Shown here in pieces: positions 7,647-14,619 of a stretch of 22,831 nt of DNA. The position numbers and the translations under genes are program-made. The DNA is taken from assembly GCA_046729855.1 (NCBI GenBank), contig JBKPHM010000089.1, forward strand, positions 1 through 22,831, in the 5' to 3' direction. The stretch is from DATHSY01 sp046729855. Lineage in GTDB: Bacteria; Actinomycetota; UBA4738; HRBIN12. The notes beneath the pieces were generated by a model, which worked only from the letters and a program-made list of their open reading frames with translations, did not search any database and was not told the origin of the DNA. The first letter of the stretch is position 1. Each line of letters opens with the position of its first letter.

Positions 7647-7973
7647 TCATCGTGACGAAGGGCCCGTGTTCTGCATGACGTAGAAGTGCACCGACGGCAC
7701 GCCGCGCTCGAACAGGTCGACCGTCTGCCGGTACGCCCACTCGACGCCAGGCGCGAAGCGCCCCATCGTCGGCGCGCCCGATCCATCGGCGAGCGCCGCC
7801 CGGCACGTCGACGCCGAACGTCTCGGGACGAGGCTGACGTGCGACGGCTTGGTCAGGATCTTGAGCCCCGGCACGATCGGGATCGTGAGCTCCTCGAGGT
7901 ACCGACCGCGGTTCATGGCGGCGATCTGCTCGACGAGCTCTGGAGGTCGCCGCCGCGGCGCGGAGGGATCACG
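7647..7973 (-). pseudogene. remnant of a methylenetetrahydrofolate reductase-like gene (C-terminal part)
   Basis: Translation of the minus strand gives AAMNRGRYLEEL, IPIVPGLKILTKPSHVSLVPR and, after a disturbed stretch, GVEWAYRQTVDLFERGVPSVHFYVMQN, which match the last third of MTHFR-family (MetF-like) proteins of about 290 aa. The N-terminal two thirds are absent: the frame meets TGA at 7974-7976 and clpP ends only 45 bases further. Around 7800-7830 the expected FGVDVP is readable in a neighbouring frame, so small compensating indels have scrambled that part. Active-site residues of the family lie in the missing region, so the piece should be non-functional. Which MTHFR subfamily it came from is uncertain. 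Confidence 0.65.
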
Positions 7974-8020
7974 TCACGCTGACGAGCGGCCGGTTCGCGT
8001 GGCCAGATGCTCGACGACCT

Positions 8021-8635
8021 TTACGTCGCCGACCGTACCACGACCTTCCGGGAGACCACGCGGTCGACGACGCCGTACGCGACGGCGTCCTCCGGCGTCA
8101 GGATGAAATCACGGTCCAGGTCGTCGTGCACACGCTGGTACGGCTGCCCGGTGTGCTCGGCGAGGATCTCCTCCATCCGTCGGCGCTGTCGGAGGATCTC
8201 GCGGGCGTGGATCTCCATGTCGGCGGACTGCCCCTGGATCCCGCCGTGCGGCTGGTGGAGCAGGACCCGCGAGTTCGGGAGCGCGTACCGCTTGCCCTTC
8301 GTACCGGCCGACAGCAGGACCGCCGCGGCCGACGCAGCCTGCCCCAGGCAATATGTCGCGACGTCCGACACCAGGTAGCGCATCGCGTCGTAGATCGAGA
8401 ACAGCGCGGTGATGTCTCCGCCCGGACTGTTCACGTACATCGAGATGTCGGCAGAGCCCTCGGAATCGAGGTACAGGAGCTGCGCGACGATCAGGTTCGC
8501 GAGGTTGTCGTCCATCTCGCGTCCCAGGAACACGACCCGGTCGCGGAGCAGCCGCGAGTAGATGTCGAACGCCCGCTCGCCGCGGCTCGTGTCCTCGACG
8601 ACCGTGGGTACCAGGTTGGCGTGACCGACGTCCAT
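8021..8635 (-). CDS. clpP: ATP-dependent Clp protease proteolytic subunit ClpP
   Basis: ClpP forms the tetradecameric serine protease chamber that degrades substrates unfolded by ClpX, ClpC or ClpA. The 204-aa protein has the catalytic Ser102 in GQAASAAA, His127 in LLHQPHGG and probable Asp176 in DRDFILT, plus NSPGGD at 69-74. The start at 8635 is supported by GAGGAGG seven bases upstream on the minus strand; the longer frame to 8773 would read through the divergent promoter region. No clpX or second clpP is adjacent, so this is an isolated copy. It starts 88 bases from a divergent SRPBCC-ArsR pair with inverted repeats between them. Confidence 0.94.
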   Translation of the reverse strand: MDVGHANLVPTVVEDTSRGERAFDIYSRLLRDRVVFLGREMDDNLANLIVAQLLYLDSEGSADISMYVNSPGGDITALFSIYDAMRYLVSDVATYCLGQAASAAAVLLSAGTKGKRYALPNSRVLLHQPHGGIQGQSADMEIHAREILRQRRRMEEILAEHTGQPYQRVHDDLDRDFILTPEDAVAYGVVDRVVSRKVVVRSAT

Positions 8636-8658
8636 GCGCGAACCTCCTCGTGTACGAT

Positions 8659-8674
8659 GCAACCGTTCGGTTGC
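8659..8674. promoter_or_regulatory. inverted repeat, probable ArsR operator copy 1
   Basis: GCAACC-GTTC-GGTTGC is a perfect 6-base inverted repeat with a 4-base centre, lying between clpP and the SRPBCC gene. Sites with CAACC/GGTTG arms are what I would expect for ArsR regulators linked to SRPBCC genes. Confidence 0.6.
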
Positions 8675-8703
8675 GCCGATGGTACGACGCCGACCGGCGC
8701 GGT

Positions 8704-8719
8704 GCAACCGTGGAGTTGT
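8704..8719. promoter_or_regulatory. inverted repeat, probable ArsR operator copy 2
   Basis: GCAACC-GTGG-AGTTGT repeats the left arm of the first site exactly and its right arm imperfectly, 45 bases away centre to centre. It contains the GGAG that serves as Shine-Dalgarno for the ATG at 8724, so bound repressor would cover the translation start region. Confidence 0.5.
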
Positions 8720-8723
8720 ATCG

Positions 8724-9089
8724 ATGGATGAGGGCGTGGCGAGCGAGATCGTGGTGCCGGCGGGGGTGACCACCGTTTGGGGCGCGCTGACCGATGCCCA
8801 CGAGCTGCGACAGTGGTTCGGCGCAGAGATCGAGATCGACGCGCGCGCCGGCGGCGGCGTGCGAGCGGTCTGGCCCGATGGCGGGCGCGCCGTCGGAACC
8901 GTGGAGGCCGCCGAGCCCGGCCTTCGGCTCGCCTTCCGCTGGCGTCACGTCGAGGGCCTCGTCTTCGGCTCGCGACTGGGTCCGGCGAGCCGCGTCGAGA
9001 TCGTCCTCGAGCCGGTCGAGGGCGGGACACGCGTCGTCGTCACCGAAGCGCCGGTCGAGCTCGCCTCCGTCGGGGAGGCAGCGCCATGA
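8724..9089 (+). CDS. SRPBCC (START/AHSA1-like) domain protein
   Basis: The 121-aa protein is a single SRPBCC fold: N-terminal strand SEIVVPAGVTTVWGALTD, ELRQWFGAEIEID, then alternating strands ending in EPVEGGTRVVVTEAPVE. This family forms a deep hydrophobic ligand pocket; AHSA1-like members next to an ArsR gene are common in actinobacteria and are often called activator of Hsp90 homologues, a name that says little about function. ATG 8724 is preceded by GGAG at eight bases. Its stop overlaps the arsR start (ATGA), so the two are one operon. The ligand is unknown. Confidence 0.85.
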   Translation: MDEGVASEIVVPAGVTTVWGALTDAHELRQWFGAEIEIDARAGGGVRAVWPDGGRAVGTVEAAEPGLRLAFRWRHVEGLVFGSRLGPASRVEIVLEPVEGGTRVVVTEAPVELASVGEAAP

Positions 9090-9406
9090 CCGACGTCGAC
9101 TCCGTCTTCGCCGCCCTCTCCGATCCCACGCGGCGCCAGGTTATGCGCTGCCTCGCCGAGGGCCCGACGACGGCGACCGAGCTGGCCGGGCGCGTGCCCG
9201 TGAGCCGGCAGGCGATCGCCAAGCACCTCGGGGCGCTCGAGGAGGCCGGGCTGGTCGCGTCGGACCTCGATGGCCGCGCCCGTCGGTACCGCCTCACGCC
9301 GGGACCCTTGACCGACGCCATGACGTGGATGGCCGAGGTCGGCGGCGAGTGGGACCGGCGCCTGGCCGCGCTGCGCCGGCACCTCAACGCCGATCCCTCG
9401 AGTTGA
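9086..9406 (+). CDS. ArsR-family winged-helix transcriptional regulator
   Basis: The 106-aa protein is a compact ArsR/SmtB-type winged helix: FAALSDPTRRQVMRCLAEG, TATELAGRVPVSRQAIAKHLGALEEAGLV (recognition helix), then the wing DLDGRARRYRLTPG. No cysteine-rich metal site of the ArsR or SmtB type is visible (the only cysteine is in RCLAEG), so metal sensing is unlikely; such SRPBCC-linked members probably respond to other signals. It is translationally coupled to the SRPBCC gene by an ATGA overlap. The inverted repeats at 8659-8674 and 8704-8719 are the likely binding sites, giving autorepression and possibly an effect on the divergent clpP. Confidence 0.9.
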   Translation: MTDVDSVFAALSDPTRRQVMRCLAEGPTTATELAGRVPVSRQAIAKHLGALEEAGLVASDLDGRARRYRLTPGPLTDAMTWMAEVGGEWDRRLAALRRHLNADPSS

Positions 9407-9439
9407 CGCACCCCCGGGCGGCGGCTACCGTCGCCCTAG

Positions 9440-9455
9440 GTACAACATCTTGTGG
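9440..9455 (+). promoter_or_regulatory. NrdR box upstream of nrdR
   Basis: GTACAACATCTTGTGG matches the core CWATATMTWGT of the published NrdR box with one mismatch and differs from the box upstream of nrdJ (9964-9979) at only two positions. It lies 12 bases before the nrdR start and suggests autoregulation. I see no second box at the usual distance upstream. Confidence 0.65.
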
Positions 9456-9456
9456 T

Positions 9457-9461
9457 AGGGG
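9457..9461 (+). promoter_or_regulatory. Shine-Dalgarno that fixes a CTG start for nrdR
   Basis: AGGGG lies six bases before CTG 9468. An in-frame TAG at 9456-9458 leaves only GGG, CTC, CCT and CTG before the conserved CPWC, so CTG is the only usable upstream start. Confidence 0.6.
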
Positions 9462-9467
9462 CTCCCT

Positions 9468-9944
9468 CTGCGCTGTCCATGGTGTGCACACCCGGAGGGC
9501 AAGGTCGTCGACTCGCGTCCCGCGGACCGGGACGCCGCGATCCGTCGCCGCCGCGAGTGCCTGAGGTGCGGCCGGCGGTACACGACGTTCGAGCGCATCG
9601 AGGAGCTCGTCCGGTTCGTCGTCAAGCGCGACGGCTCCCGCGAGCCGTACGACCGTGAGAAGCTCGTCTCGGGGGTCCGCAAGGCGCTGGTGAACCGCCC
9701 CGTCGAGCCCGCCGAGATCGCCGCCATGATCGATCGGATCGAGGCGAGGCTTCGCCGCCTCGGCTCGGAGGTCACCTCCCAGCAGATCGGGCTGGAGGTC
9801 CTTGCCGAGCTGCGCAAGCTCGATCACGTGGCGTACATCCGGTTCGCGAGTGTCTACAAGGACTTCCAGCAGCTCACGGACTTCGAACGCGAGCTGGGGC
9901 AGCTGCTCTCCAAGAGATCGACCGCCAAGACCCGGACCCGCTGA
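9468..9944 (+). CDS. nrdR: transcriptional repressor NrdR, apparent CTG start
   Basis: NrdR senses ATP/dATP and represses ribonucleotide reductase genes. Read from CTG 9468 the product is 158 aa, the usual length, starting (M)RCPWCAHPEGKVVDSR. The zinc ribbon has Cys3/Cys6 and Cys31/Cys34 (CLRCGRRYTTFE), and the ATP-cone follows from about residue 47 (LVRFVVKRDGSREPYDREKL ... VAYIRFASVYKDF). The first in-frame ATG is far inside the gene (codon 85), and GTG codons also come too late, which would remove the zinc ribbon; an in-frame TAG lies 9-12 bases upstream of the CTG. The context, an NrdR box in front and nrdJ behind, fits the regulator. Family assignment is firm, the CTG start is an inference. 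Confidence 0.92.
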   Translation: MRCPWCAHPEGKVVDSRPADRDAAIRRRRECLRCGRRYTTFERIEELVRFVVKRDGSREPYDREKLVSGVRKALVNRPVEPAEIAAMIDRIEARLRRLGSEVTSQQIGLEVLAELRKLDHVAYIRFASVYKDFQQLTDFERELGQLLSKRSTAKTRTR

Positions 9945-9963
9945 CCAGCGCGAACGCTCTACG

Positions 9964-9979
9964 GTACTATATCTTGTGG
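9964..9979 (+). promoter_or_regulatory. NrdR box 1 upstream of nrdJ
   Basis: GTACTATATCTTGTGG contains CTATATCTTGT, a full match to the NrdR-box core CWATATMTWGT. It lies in the 162-base gap between nrdR and nrdJ. Confidence 0.75.
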
Positions 9980-9995
9980 TTCGAGATAAGGATGA

Positions 9996-10011
9996 CCACT
10001 AGATTTATGAC
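9996..10011 (+). promoter_or_regulatory. NrdR box 2 upstream of nrdJ (weak)
   Basis: CCACTAGATTTATGAC keeps most of the NrdR-box core and starts exactly 32 bases after box 1, about three helical turns, the spacing typical of paired NrdR boxes. By itself it would be a weak match; the spacing supports it. Confidence 0.5.
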
Positions 10012-10092
10012 CCTGGCTCCTTGACTCACGGCGGCCGAGGGACGAGAATCACAGACCTGTCATTCGGTCCATGTACCTTCCCCGGCGGCGCG

Positions 10093-10100
10093 AAAGGGGG
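10093..10100 (+). promoter_or_regulatory. Shine-Dalgarno supporting the GTG start of nrdJ
   Basis: AAAGGGGG ends six bases before GTG 10107. The in-frame ATG at 10071 has no such signal and would add the arginine-rich segment YLPRRRERGF, which does not look like NrdJ. Confidence 0.6.
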
Positions 10101-10106
10101 TTCGTG

Positions 10107-13100
10107 GTGGCGACGAAAGAGGGGGACGTCCAGGTCATAGGCGGCGGCCTGACGTTCAAGCGGTACTTCACGAAGGAGGGCGTGCACCCGTTCGACGACA
10201 TCGAGTGGGAGACGCGCGACGCCGTGATCCCCAACTACAAGGAGGGCGGCAACGCCTTCGAGCAGCGCGGCGTCGAGTTCCCCAAGGGCTGGTCGCAGAA
10301 CGCCACCAACATCGTCGCCCAGAAGTACTTCCGTGGCCCTCTCGGAACGCCGCAGCGCGAGTCCAGCGTCCGCCAGCTCGCCGGCCGGGTCGTCGACACG
10401 ATCCGCGGCTGGGGCCTGAAGGACGGCTACTTCAAGACCGAGAAGGACGCCGACGCCTTCGCCGACGAGCTCACGCACCTCGTGGTCACGCAGAAGGCCG
10501 CCTTCAACTCGCCGGTCTGGTTCAACGTCGGCGTGCCCGACACGCCCCAACAATGCAGCGCGTGCCAGCCGTACGACGCCCTCGTGAGCACGCCGGCTGG
10601 ACTCGTCTCGATCGGGAAGCTCGTCGAAGAGAACGCGATCGGGACGAAGGTCTTCGATGCGAACGGTGTCACGAGAATCGTTGCGACCAAGGCGAACGGT
10701 ATCAAGGAAGTCCTGCGGATCCACACGAAGTCGGGACATCGGCTAGACGTGACCGGCGACCATCTGGTGTGGCGCTCGACCGGACAAAGCACCGGAGCGT
10801 TCGTCCGTGCAGATTCGCTCCGACCCGATGACCGACTCGAATGGAGGCGTGGTTACTCCTTCGGCGAGGGCGAGATCGACGTCTCGGAGATCGGGGAGGC
10901 GGCACTTGCCGGGTGGCTGCAATCGGATGGCTTCGTTGGACAGTACACCGGGACGAATCGCTCGCTCACGATCGAGGCGATGACGGTGAACGAGTGGGAG
11001 CACCGCTGGGTGCTCGATGCCATCGATCGCGTCTTCCCCGACGTCCATCGGCACGAAGTGACGGTCGAGACGCAGGATCCGACGCTGGACTGCCGTCGCG
11101 TTCGCCTCTACGGGCGCGCGCTGCGGGACTTCGTCGAGCGGTGGGATCTTCTTCCCCGCGGAACCTCGATGCGGGTCCCCGACCACCTGTTCACGGCGCC
11201 GCTGCCGGTCGTCGCATCGTATCTGCGGAGCCTGTTCCAGGCCGAGGGGTACGTTTCCGTTGGTCGATCCTCTGCTCGGATCGGCCTCGACATGATTTCC
11301 CAAGACCTCGTCCGGGGCGTCCAAGGCCTCCTGTCCAGGTTCGGCATCTTCTGTCGTGTCCGCTACAAGCGGGACGCGCGACCCGATCGGAAGGGTTGCT
11401 GGTCGCTCACGATTGGCCCGGTCGGTGATCAGACCACGTTCGCGCAAGAGATTGGATTCCTCGACCCGAGGAAGACCGATCGGTTGGAGATGGCGCTCGA
11501 CCGCATCGGCGTTGCGACGCGTGAGACCAAGCAACTCAAGATCGATCGGATCGAGGCTCTCGGGGAGATGGATGTCTACGACATCCAGACGGAGAGCGGG
11601 GAGTACCTCTCGGCCAACCTTCGGGTTCACAACTGCTTCATCCTCGCCGTCGACGACACGATGTCCTCGATCCTCAACTGGTACGTCGAGGAGGGGACGA
11701 TCTTCAAGGGCGGGTCGGGGTCGGGGATCAACCTGAGCAAGATCCGCTCGAGCAAGGAGCCGCTGGCCGGCGGCGGGACGGCCAGCGGACCGGTCAGCTT
11801 CATGCGCGGCGCGGACGCCAGCGCCGGGACGATCAAGTCGGGCGGCAAGACCCGGCGGGCCGCGAAGATGGTCGTGCTCAACTCCGACCACCCGGACGTC
11901 CGCGACTTCATCTGGTGCAAGGCGGTCGAGGAACGCAAGGCACGTGCCCTGCGGGACGCCGGGTTCGACATGGACCTCGACGGCAAGGACAGCTACTCGG
12001 TCCAGTACCAGAACGCGAACAACTCGGTCCGCGTGACCGACGAGTTCATGCACGCGTACCAGAACGATCAGGACTGGAGGCTCAAAGCCGTCCTGACAGG
12101 CGAGACGCTCCAGACGGTCCGTGCGCGCGAGCTGATGCGTGAGATCGCGCGGGCCGCGTGGGAGTGCGCCGACCCCGGAATGCAGTACGACACGACGATC
12201 AACGAGTGGCACACGTGCCCGGCATCCGGCCGGATCAACGCGAGCAATCCTTGTTCGGAGTACATGCACCTCGACAACTCGGCCTGCAACCTCGCATCGC
12301 TCAACCTGCTCAAGTTCGTCGACGGCGAGGGCAACTTCGATGTCGTCGCGTTCAAGCACGCGGTCGAGGTAGTGTTCACCGCGCAGGAGATCATCGTCGG
12401 CAACAGCGACTACCCGACCGAGGCGATCGGCCGCAACGCAAAGGCGTTCCGACAGCTCGGCCTGGGGTACGCCAACCTCGGCGCGCTGCTGATGGCGCGG
12501 GGGCTGCCGTACGACTCCGATGGTGGTCGGGCCTGGGCGGGGGCGATCACCGCGCTGATGACCGGATGGGCGTACCGGACGAGCGCGCGGATCGCCGAGG
12601 TCACGGGGCCGTTCGCGGGCTTCCCGCCCAACCGGGACGCGATGCTGAGGGTGATGCGCAAGCACCGCGCGGCGGCCGATGAGATCGACGGCGAGCTGCT
12701 GCCCGAGGCGCTCCTGTCCGCCTCCAAGCAGGCCTGGGACGAGGCGATCGCGCTCGGCGAGCGCCACGGCCACCGCAACGCGCAGGCCAGCGTGCTGGCG
12801 CCGACCGGCACGATCGGCCTCATGATGGACTGCGACACCACCGGCATCGAGCCCGACCTGGCACTCGTCAAGAACAAGAAGCTCGTCGGTGGCGGCACGA
12901 TGCAGTTCGTCAACCAGACGGTGCCACGGGCGCTCGAGAAGCTCGGGTACACGCGGCCGCAGATCGAGGATGTCGTCGGCTACATCGCCGAGCACAACTC
13001 CGTTGCGGACGCGCCGCACGTGAGGGAAGAGCACTACCCGGTGTTCGACACCTCGATGGGCGACCGCGCGATCCACTACATGGGTCACGTTCGGATGATG

Positions 13101-13937
13101 GCGGCGGTCCAGCCCTTCATCTCTGGCGCGATCTCAAAAACTGTGAACATGCCCGAGCAGGTCACGGTCGAGGAGGTCGAGCAGCTGCTCATCGAGAGCT
13201 GGAAGCTCGGCCTGAAGGCCGTCGCGATCTACCGCGACAACTGCAAGGTCGCGCAGCCGCTGTCGGCGGACAAGAAGGCCAAGGACAAGGCCGCCGAGCC
13301 GGCCGAGCTCGCTGCGCCGGTGCGCAAGCGCCTGCCGCGGAGCCGTCCATCTGTCACGACCAAGTTCGAGGTCGGCGACGCCGAGGGTTACATCACGGCC
13401 AGCTCATACCCCGACGACGGGATCGGTGAGATCTTCCTGAAGACGTCCAAGCAGGGCTCGACGCTCGCGGGCATCATGGACGCCTTCTCGATCGCGATCT
13501 CGATCGGGCTCCAATACGGCGTGCCGCTCGAGGCGTTCGTCTCCAAGTTCATCAACATGAAGTTCGAGCCGAGCGGTATGACGAACGACCCGGACGTCCG
13601 CTTCGCGACCTCGCTCGTCGACTACGTGTTCCGGCGGCTCGCACTCGACCACCTGCCGAACGAGAAGCGCGAGGAACTCGGGATCCGCACGATCGCCGAA
13701 CGAAAGGAGCTGGCGGCGAACGGCAACGGCTACGGGACGCCGGAGGTCCCGCCCGCGGCGGAGGCGCCCGAAGCCAAGGCCGAGGTGGCGGCTCCGGCCA
13801 AGCCGATCGAACTCACGGAGATGCCGCTGACGCAGGCGGCCGATGCGCCGCTCTGCTACGCGTGCGGTTCCAAGATGCAGCCCGCCGGCTCGTGCTACGT
13901 CTGCCCGAGCTGCGGAAGCACCAGCGGCTGCTCGTGA
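10107..13937 (+). CDS. nrdJ: adenosylcobalamin-dependent ribonucleotide reductase NrdJ (class II), intein-containing
   Basis: NrdJ reduces ribonucleotides to deoxyribonucleotides using a thiyl radical made from adenosylcobalamin, with no oxygen requirement. The precursor is 1276 aa; removing the intein (residues 153-509) leaves about 919 aa. Seen: N-terminal GWSQNATNIVAQKYFRG, AAFNSPVWFNVG before the insertion, CFILAVDDTMSSI and GGSGSGINLSKIRSS after it, the radical-site motif NPCSE with Cys716 of the precursor, APTGTIGLMMDCDTTGIEP, and a C-terminal cysteine-rich tail (CYACGSKMQ, CYVCPSCGSTSGCS) that would re-reduce the active-site disulphide or bind zinc. Start is GTG 10107; GTG 10104 is nearly as good. 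NrdR boxes precede it and dut overlaps its stop. Confidence 0.95.
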   Translation: MATKEGDVQVIGGGLTFKRYFTKEGVHPFDDIEWETRDAVIPNYKEGGNAFEQRGVEFPKGWSQNATNIVAQKYFRGPLGTPQRESSVRQLAGRVVDTIRGWGLKDGYFKTEKDADAFADELTHLVVTQKAAFNSPVWFNVGVPDTPQQCSACQPYDALVSTPAGLVSIGKLVEENAIGTKVFDANGVTRIVATKANGIKEVLRIHTKSGHRLDVTGDHLVWRSTGQSTGAFVRADSLRPDDRLEWRRGYSFGEGEIDVSEIGEAALAGWLQSDGFVGQYTGTNRSLTIEAMTVNEWEHRWVLDAIDRVFPDVHRHEVTVETQDPTLDCRRVRLYGRALRDFVERWDLLPRGTSMRVPDHLFTAPLPVVASYLRSLFQAEGYVSVGRSSARIGLDMISQDLVRGVQGLLSRFGIFCRVRYKRDARPDRKGCWSLTIGPVGDQTTFAQEIGFLDPRKTDRLEMALDRIGVATRETKQLKIDRIEALGEMDVYDIQTESGEYLSANLRVHNCFILAVDDTMSSILNWYVEEGTIFKGGSGSGINLSKIRSSKEPLAGGGTASGPVSFMRGADASAGTIKSGGKTRRAAKMVVLNSDHPDVRDFIWCKAVEERKARALRDAGFDMDLDGKDSYSVQYQNANNSVRVTDEFMHAYQNDQDWRLKAVLTGETLQTVRARELMREIARAAWECADPGMQYDTTINEWHTCPASGRINASNPCSEYMHLDNSACNLASLNLLKFVDGEGNFDVVAFKHAVEVVFTAQEIIVGNSDYPTEAIGRNAKAFRQLGLGYANLGALLMARGLPYDSDGGRAWAGAITALMTGWAYRTSARIAEVTGPFAGFPPNRDAMLRVMRKHRAAADEIDGELLPEALLSASKQAWDEAIALGERHGHRNAQASVLAPTGTIGLMMDCDTTGIEPDLALVKNKKLVGGGTMQFVNQTVPRALEKLGYTRPQIEDVVGYIAEHNSVADAPHVREEHYPVFDTSMGDRAIHYMGHVRMMAAVQPFISGAISKTVNMPEQVTVEEVEQLLIESWKLGLKAVAIYRDNCKVAQPLSADKKAKDKAAEPAELAAPVRKRLPRSRPSVTTKFEVGDAEGYITASSYPDDGIGEIFLKTSKQGSTLAGIMDAFSIAISIGLQYGVPLEAFVSKFINMKFEPSGMTNDPDVRFATSLVDYVFRRLALDHLPNEKREELGIRTIAERKELAANGNGYGTPEVPPAAEAPEAKAEVAAPAKPIELTEMPLTQAADAPLCYACGSKMQPAGSCYVCPSCGSTSGCS
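10563..11633 (+). other. intein with LAGLIDADG-type homing endonuclease, in-frame within nrdJ
   Basis: The host sequence QCSA|CFILAVDD is split by 357 codons. The insert begins with Cys1 (CQPYDALVSTPAGLVSIGKL, splicing block A), has block B DVTGDHLVW with the conserved Thr and His, and ends with block F VYDIQTESGEYLSANLR and block G VHN, followed by Cys+1 of the host. All splicing residues are present. Between them lie two LAGLIDADG-like motifs, ALAGWLQSDGFV at about intein residues 114-125 and LRSLFQAEGYVSVG at about 221-234, each with an acidic residue, so the homing endonuclease may still be active. The insertion is next to a conserved cysteine of the reductase, so splicing is needed for enzyme activity. 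Confidence 0.95.
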
Positions 13938-14371
13938 CGCAGCTGCCGGTGAAGCGGCTCGACCCGGATGCGCCCGTGCCCGCGAGGGCGCATCCGGGCG
14001 ACGCCGGCCTCGACCTCCGGTCCGCGACCGACGTCGAGGTCAAGCCGGGGGAGCGGGCGCTCGTGCCGACCGGCATCGCGATCGCGATCCCCGACGGACA
14101 CGCCGGCCTCGTGCTTCCGCGATCTGGGCTTGCGTCGCGCCACGGCCTTACGATGGCGAACTCGCCGGGCCTGATCGACGCGGGCTACCGCGGCCAGGTG
14201 ATCTGCGCGGTCGTGAACCTCGACCGGGACAACGCGGTCGCGATCAGGCGCGGCGACCGGATCGCGCAGCTCGTGCTCGTTGCGGTCCCGGACATCGAGG
14301 CCACGGAGGTCGACGAGCTGCCGCCGACCACGCGCGGCGAGGGCGGCTTCGGCTCCACCGGCACCACGTGA
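13934..14371 (+). CDS. dut: deoxyuridine 5'-triphosphate nucleotidohydrolase (dUTPase)
   Basis: Dut hydrolyses dUTP to dUMP and pyrophosphate, keeping uracil out of DNA and feeding dTMP synthesis. The 145-aa trimeric-type enzyme has all five motifs: AHPGDAGLDLRS (I), LPRSGLASRHGL (II), GLIDAGYRGQV with the catalytic Asp (III), RRGDRIAQLVL (IV) and the C-terminal RGEGGFGSTG (V). Start is GTG 13934, overlapping the nrdJ stop as GTGA, so the two are translationally coupled; an ATG at 13862 in the same frame would only read the nrdJ tail out of frame. The coupling puts two dNTP-pool enzymes under the NrdR-controlled promoter. Confidence 0.95.
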   Translation: MTQLPVKRLDPDAPVPARAHPGDAGLDLRSATDVEVKPGERALVPTGIAIAIPDGHAGLVLPRSGLASRHGLTMANSPGLIDAGYRGQVICAVVNLDRDNAVAIRRGDRIAQLVLVAVPDIEATEVDELPPTTRGEGGFGSTGTT

Positions 14372-14391
14372 TGGGCCATCGGCCAGGCCGG

Positions 14392-14420
14392 TTGAGGCCC
14401 GCTTGGTCGACGCCTAGACT
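14392..14420 (+). promoter_or_regulatory. probable promoter of tRNA-Gly
   Basis: TTGAGG (14392-14397) and TAGACT (14415-14420) are 17 bases apart, and the -10 ends nine bases before the first base of the tRNA. Confidence 0.5.
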
Positions 14421-14429
14421 GGGCGGCAC

Positions 14430-14502
14430 GCGGACGTGGCTCAGCTGGTAGAGCACCACCTTGCCAAGGTGGGGGTCGCGGGTTCGAATCCCGTCGTCCG
14501 CT
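14430..14502 (+). tRNA. tRNA-Gly (anticodon GCC)
   Basis: The 73-base sequence folds as a complete cloverleaf: acceptor GCGGACG (14430-14436) pairs with CGTCCGC (14495-14501), anticodon stem CCACC/GGTGG encloses TTGCCAA with GCC at 14463-14465, and the T arm is CGCGGGTTCGAATCCCG. The discriminator base is T and CCA is not encoded, as is common in actinobacteria. GCC reads the glycine codons GGC and GGT. Confidence 0.96.
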
Positions 14503-14520
14503 CGAGAGAACCGCAAGTCA

Positions 14521-14549
14521 GGCCGGTGTAAGCCGGCCCTCTTCCTTTC
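14521..14549 (+). terminator. probable terminator after tRNA-Gly
   Basis: GGCCGG-TGTAAG-CCGGCC forms a 6-bp GC hairpin followed by the pyrimidine run CTCTTCCTTTC, 18 bases after the tRNA. The T run is imperfect, as is usual in GC-rich genomes. Confidence 0.55.
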
Positions 14550-14586
14550 GAAGGACCGTCCGAACCACGAGGGGTCCCGTCGGGAT

Positions 14587-14619
14587 CCCGTCTCGGACGC
14601 GACTTCGTCGCGAGACGGG
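14587..14619. repeat. strong inverted repeat downstream of tRNA-Gly
   Basis: CCCGTCTCG (14587-14595) and CGAGACGGG (14611-14619) are a perfect 9-base inverted repeat with a 15-base loop that itself contains CGA-CTTCG-TCG. It may be a second terminator or the stem of a small structured RNA; no T tract follows. Confidence 0.5.

Noticed and set aside
10012..10092. Possible cobalamin riboswitch before the B12-dependent reductase
   Set aside because: The leader has no B12-box-like sequence and the gap is too short for the roughly 200-base element; NrdR boxes explain the control.
10071..10106. ATG 10071 as the start of nrdJ
   Set aside because: No ribosome site and an arginine-rich extension; GTG 10107 has AAAGGGGG at six bases.
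10743..13088. 781-codon open frame on the minus strand
   Set aside because: It lies opposite nrdJ and its intein; composition is that of an antisense shadow.
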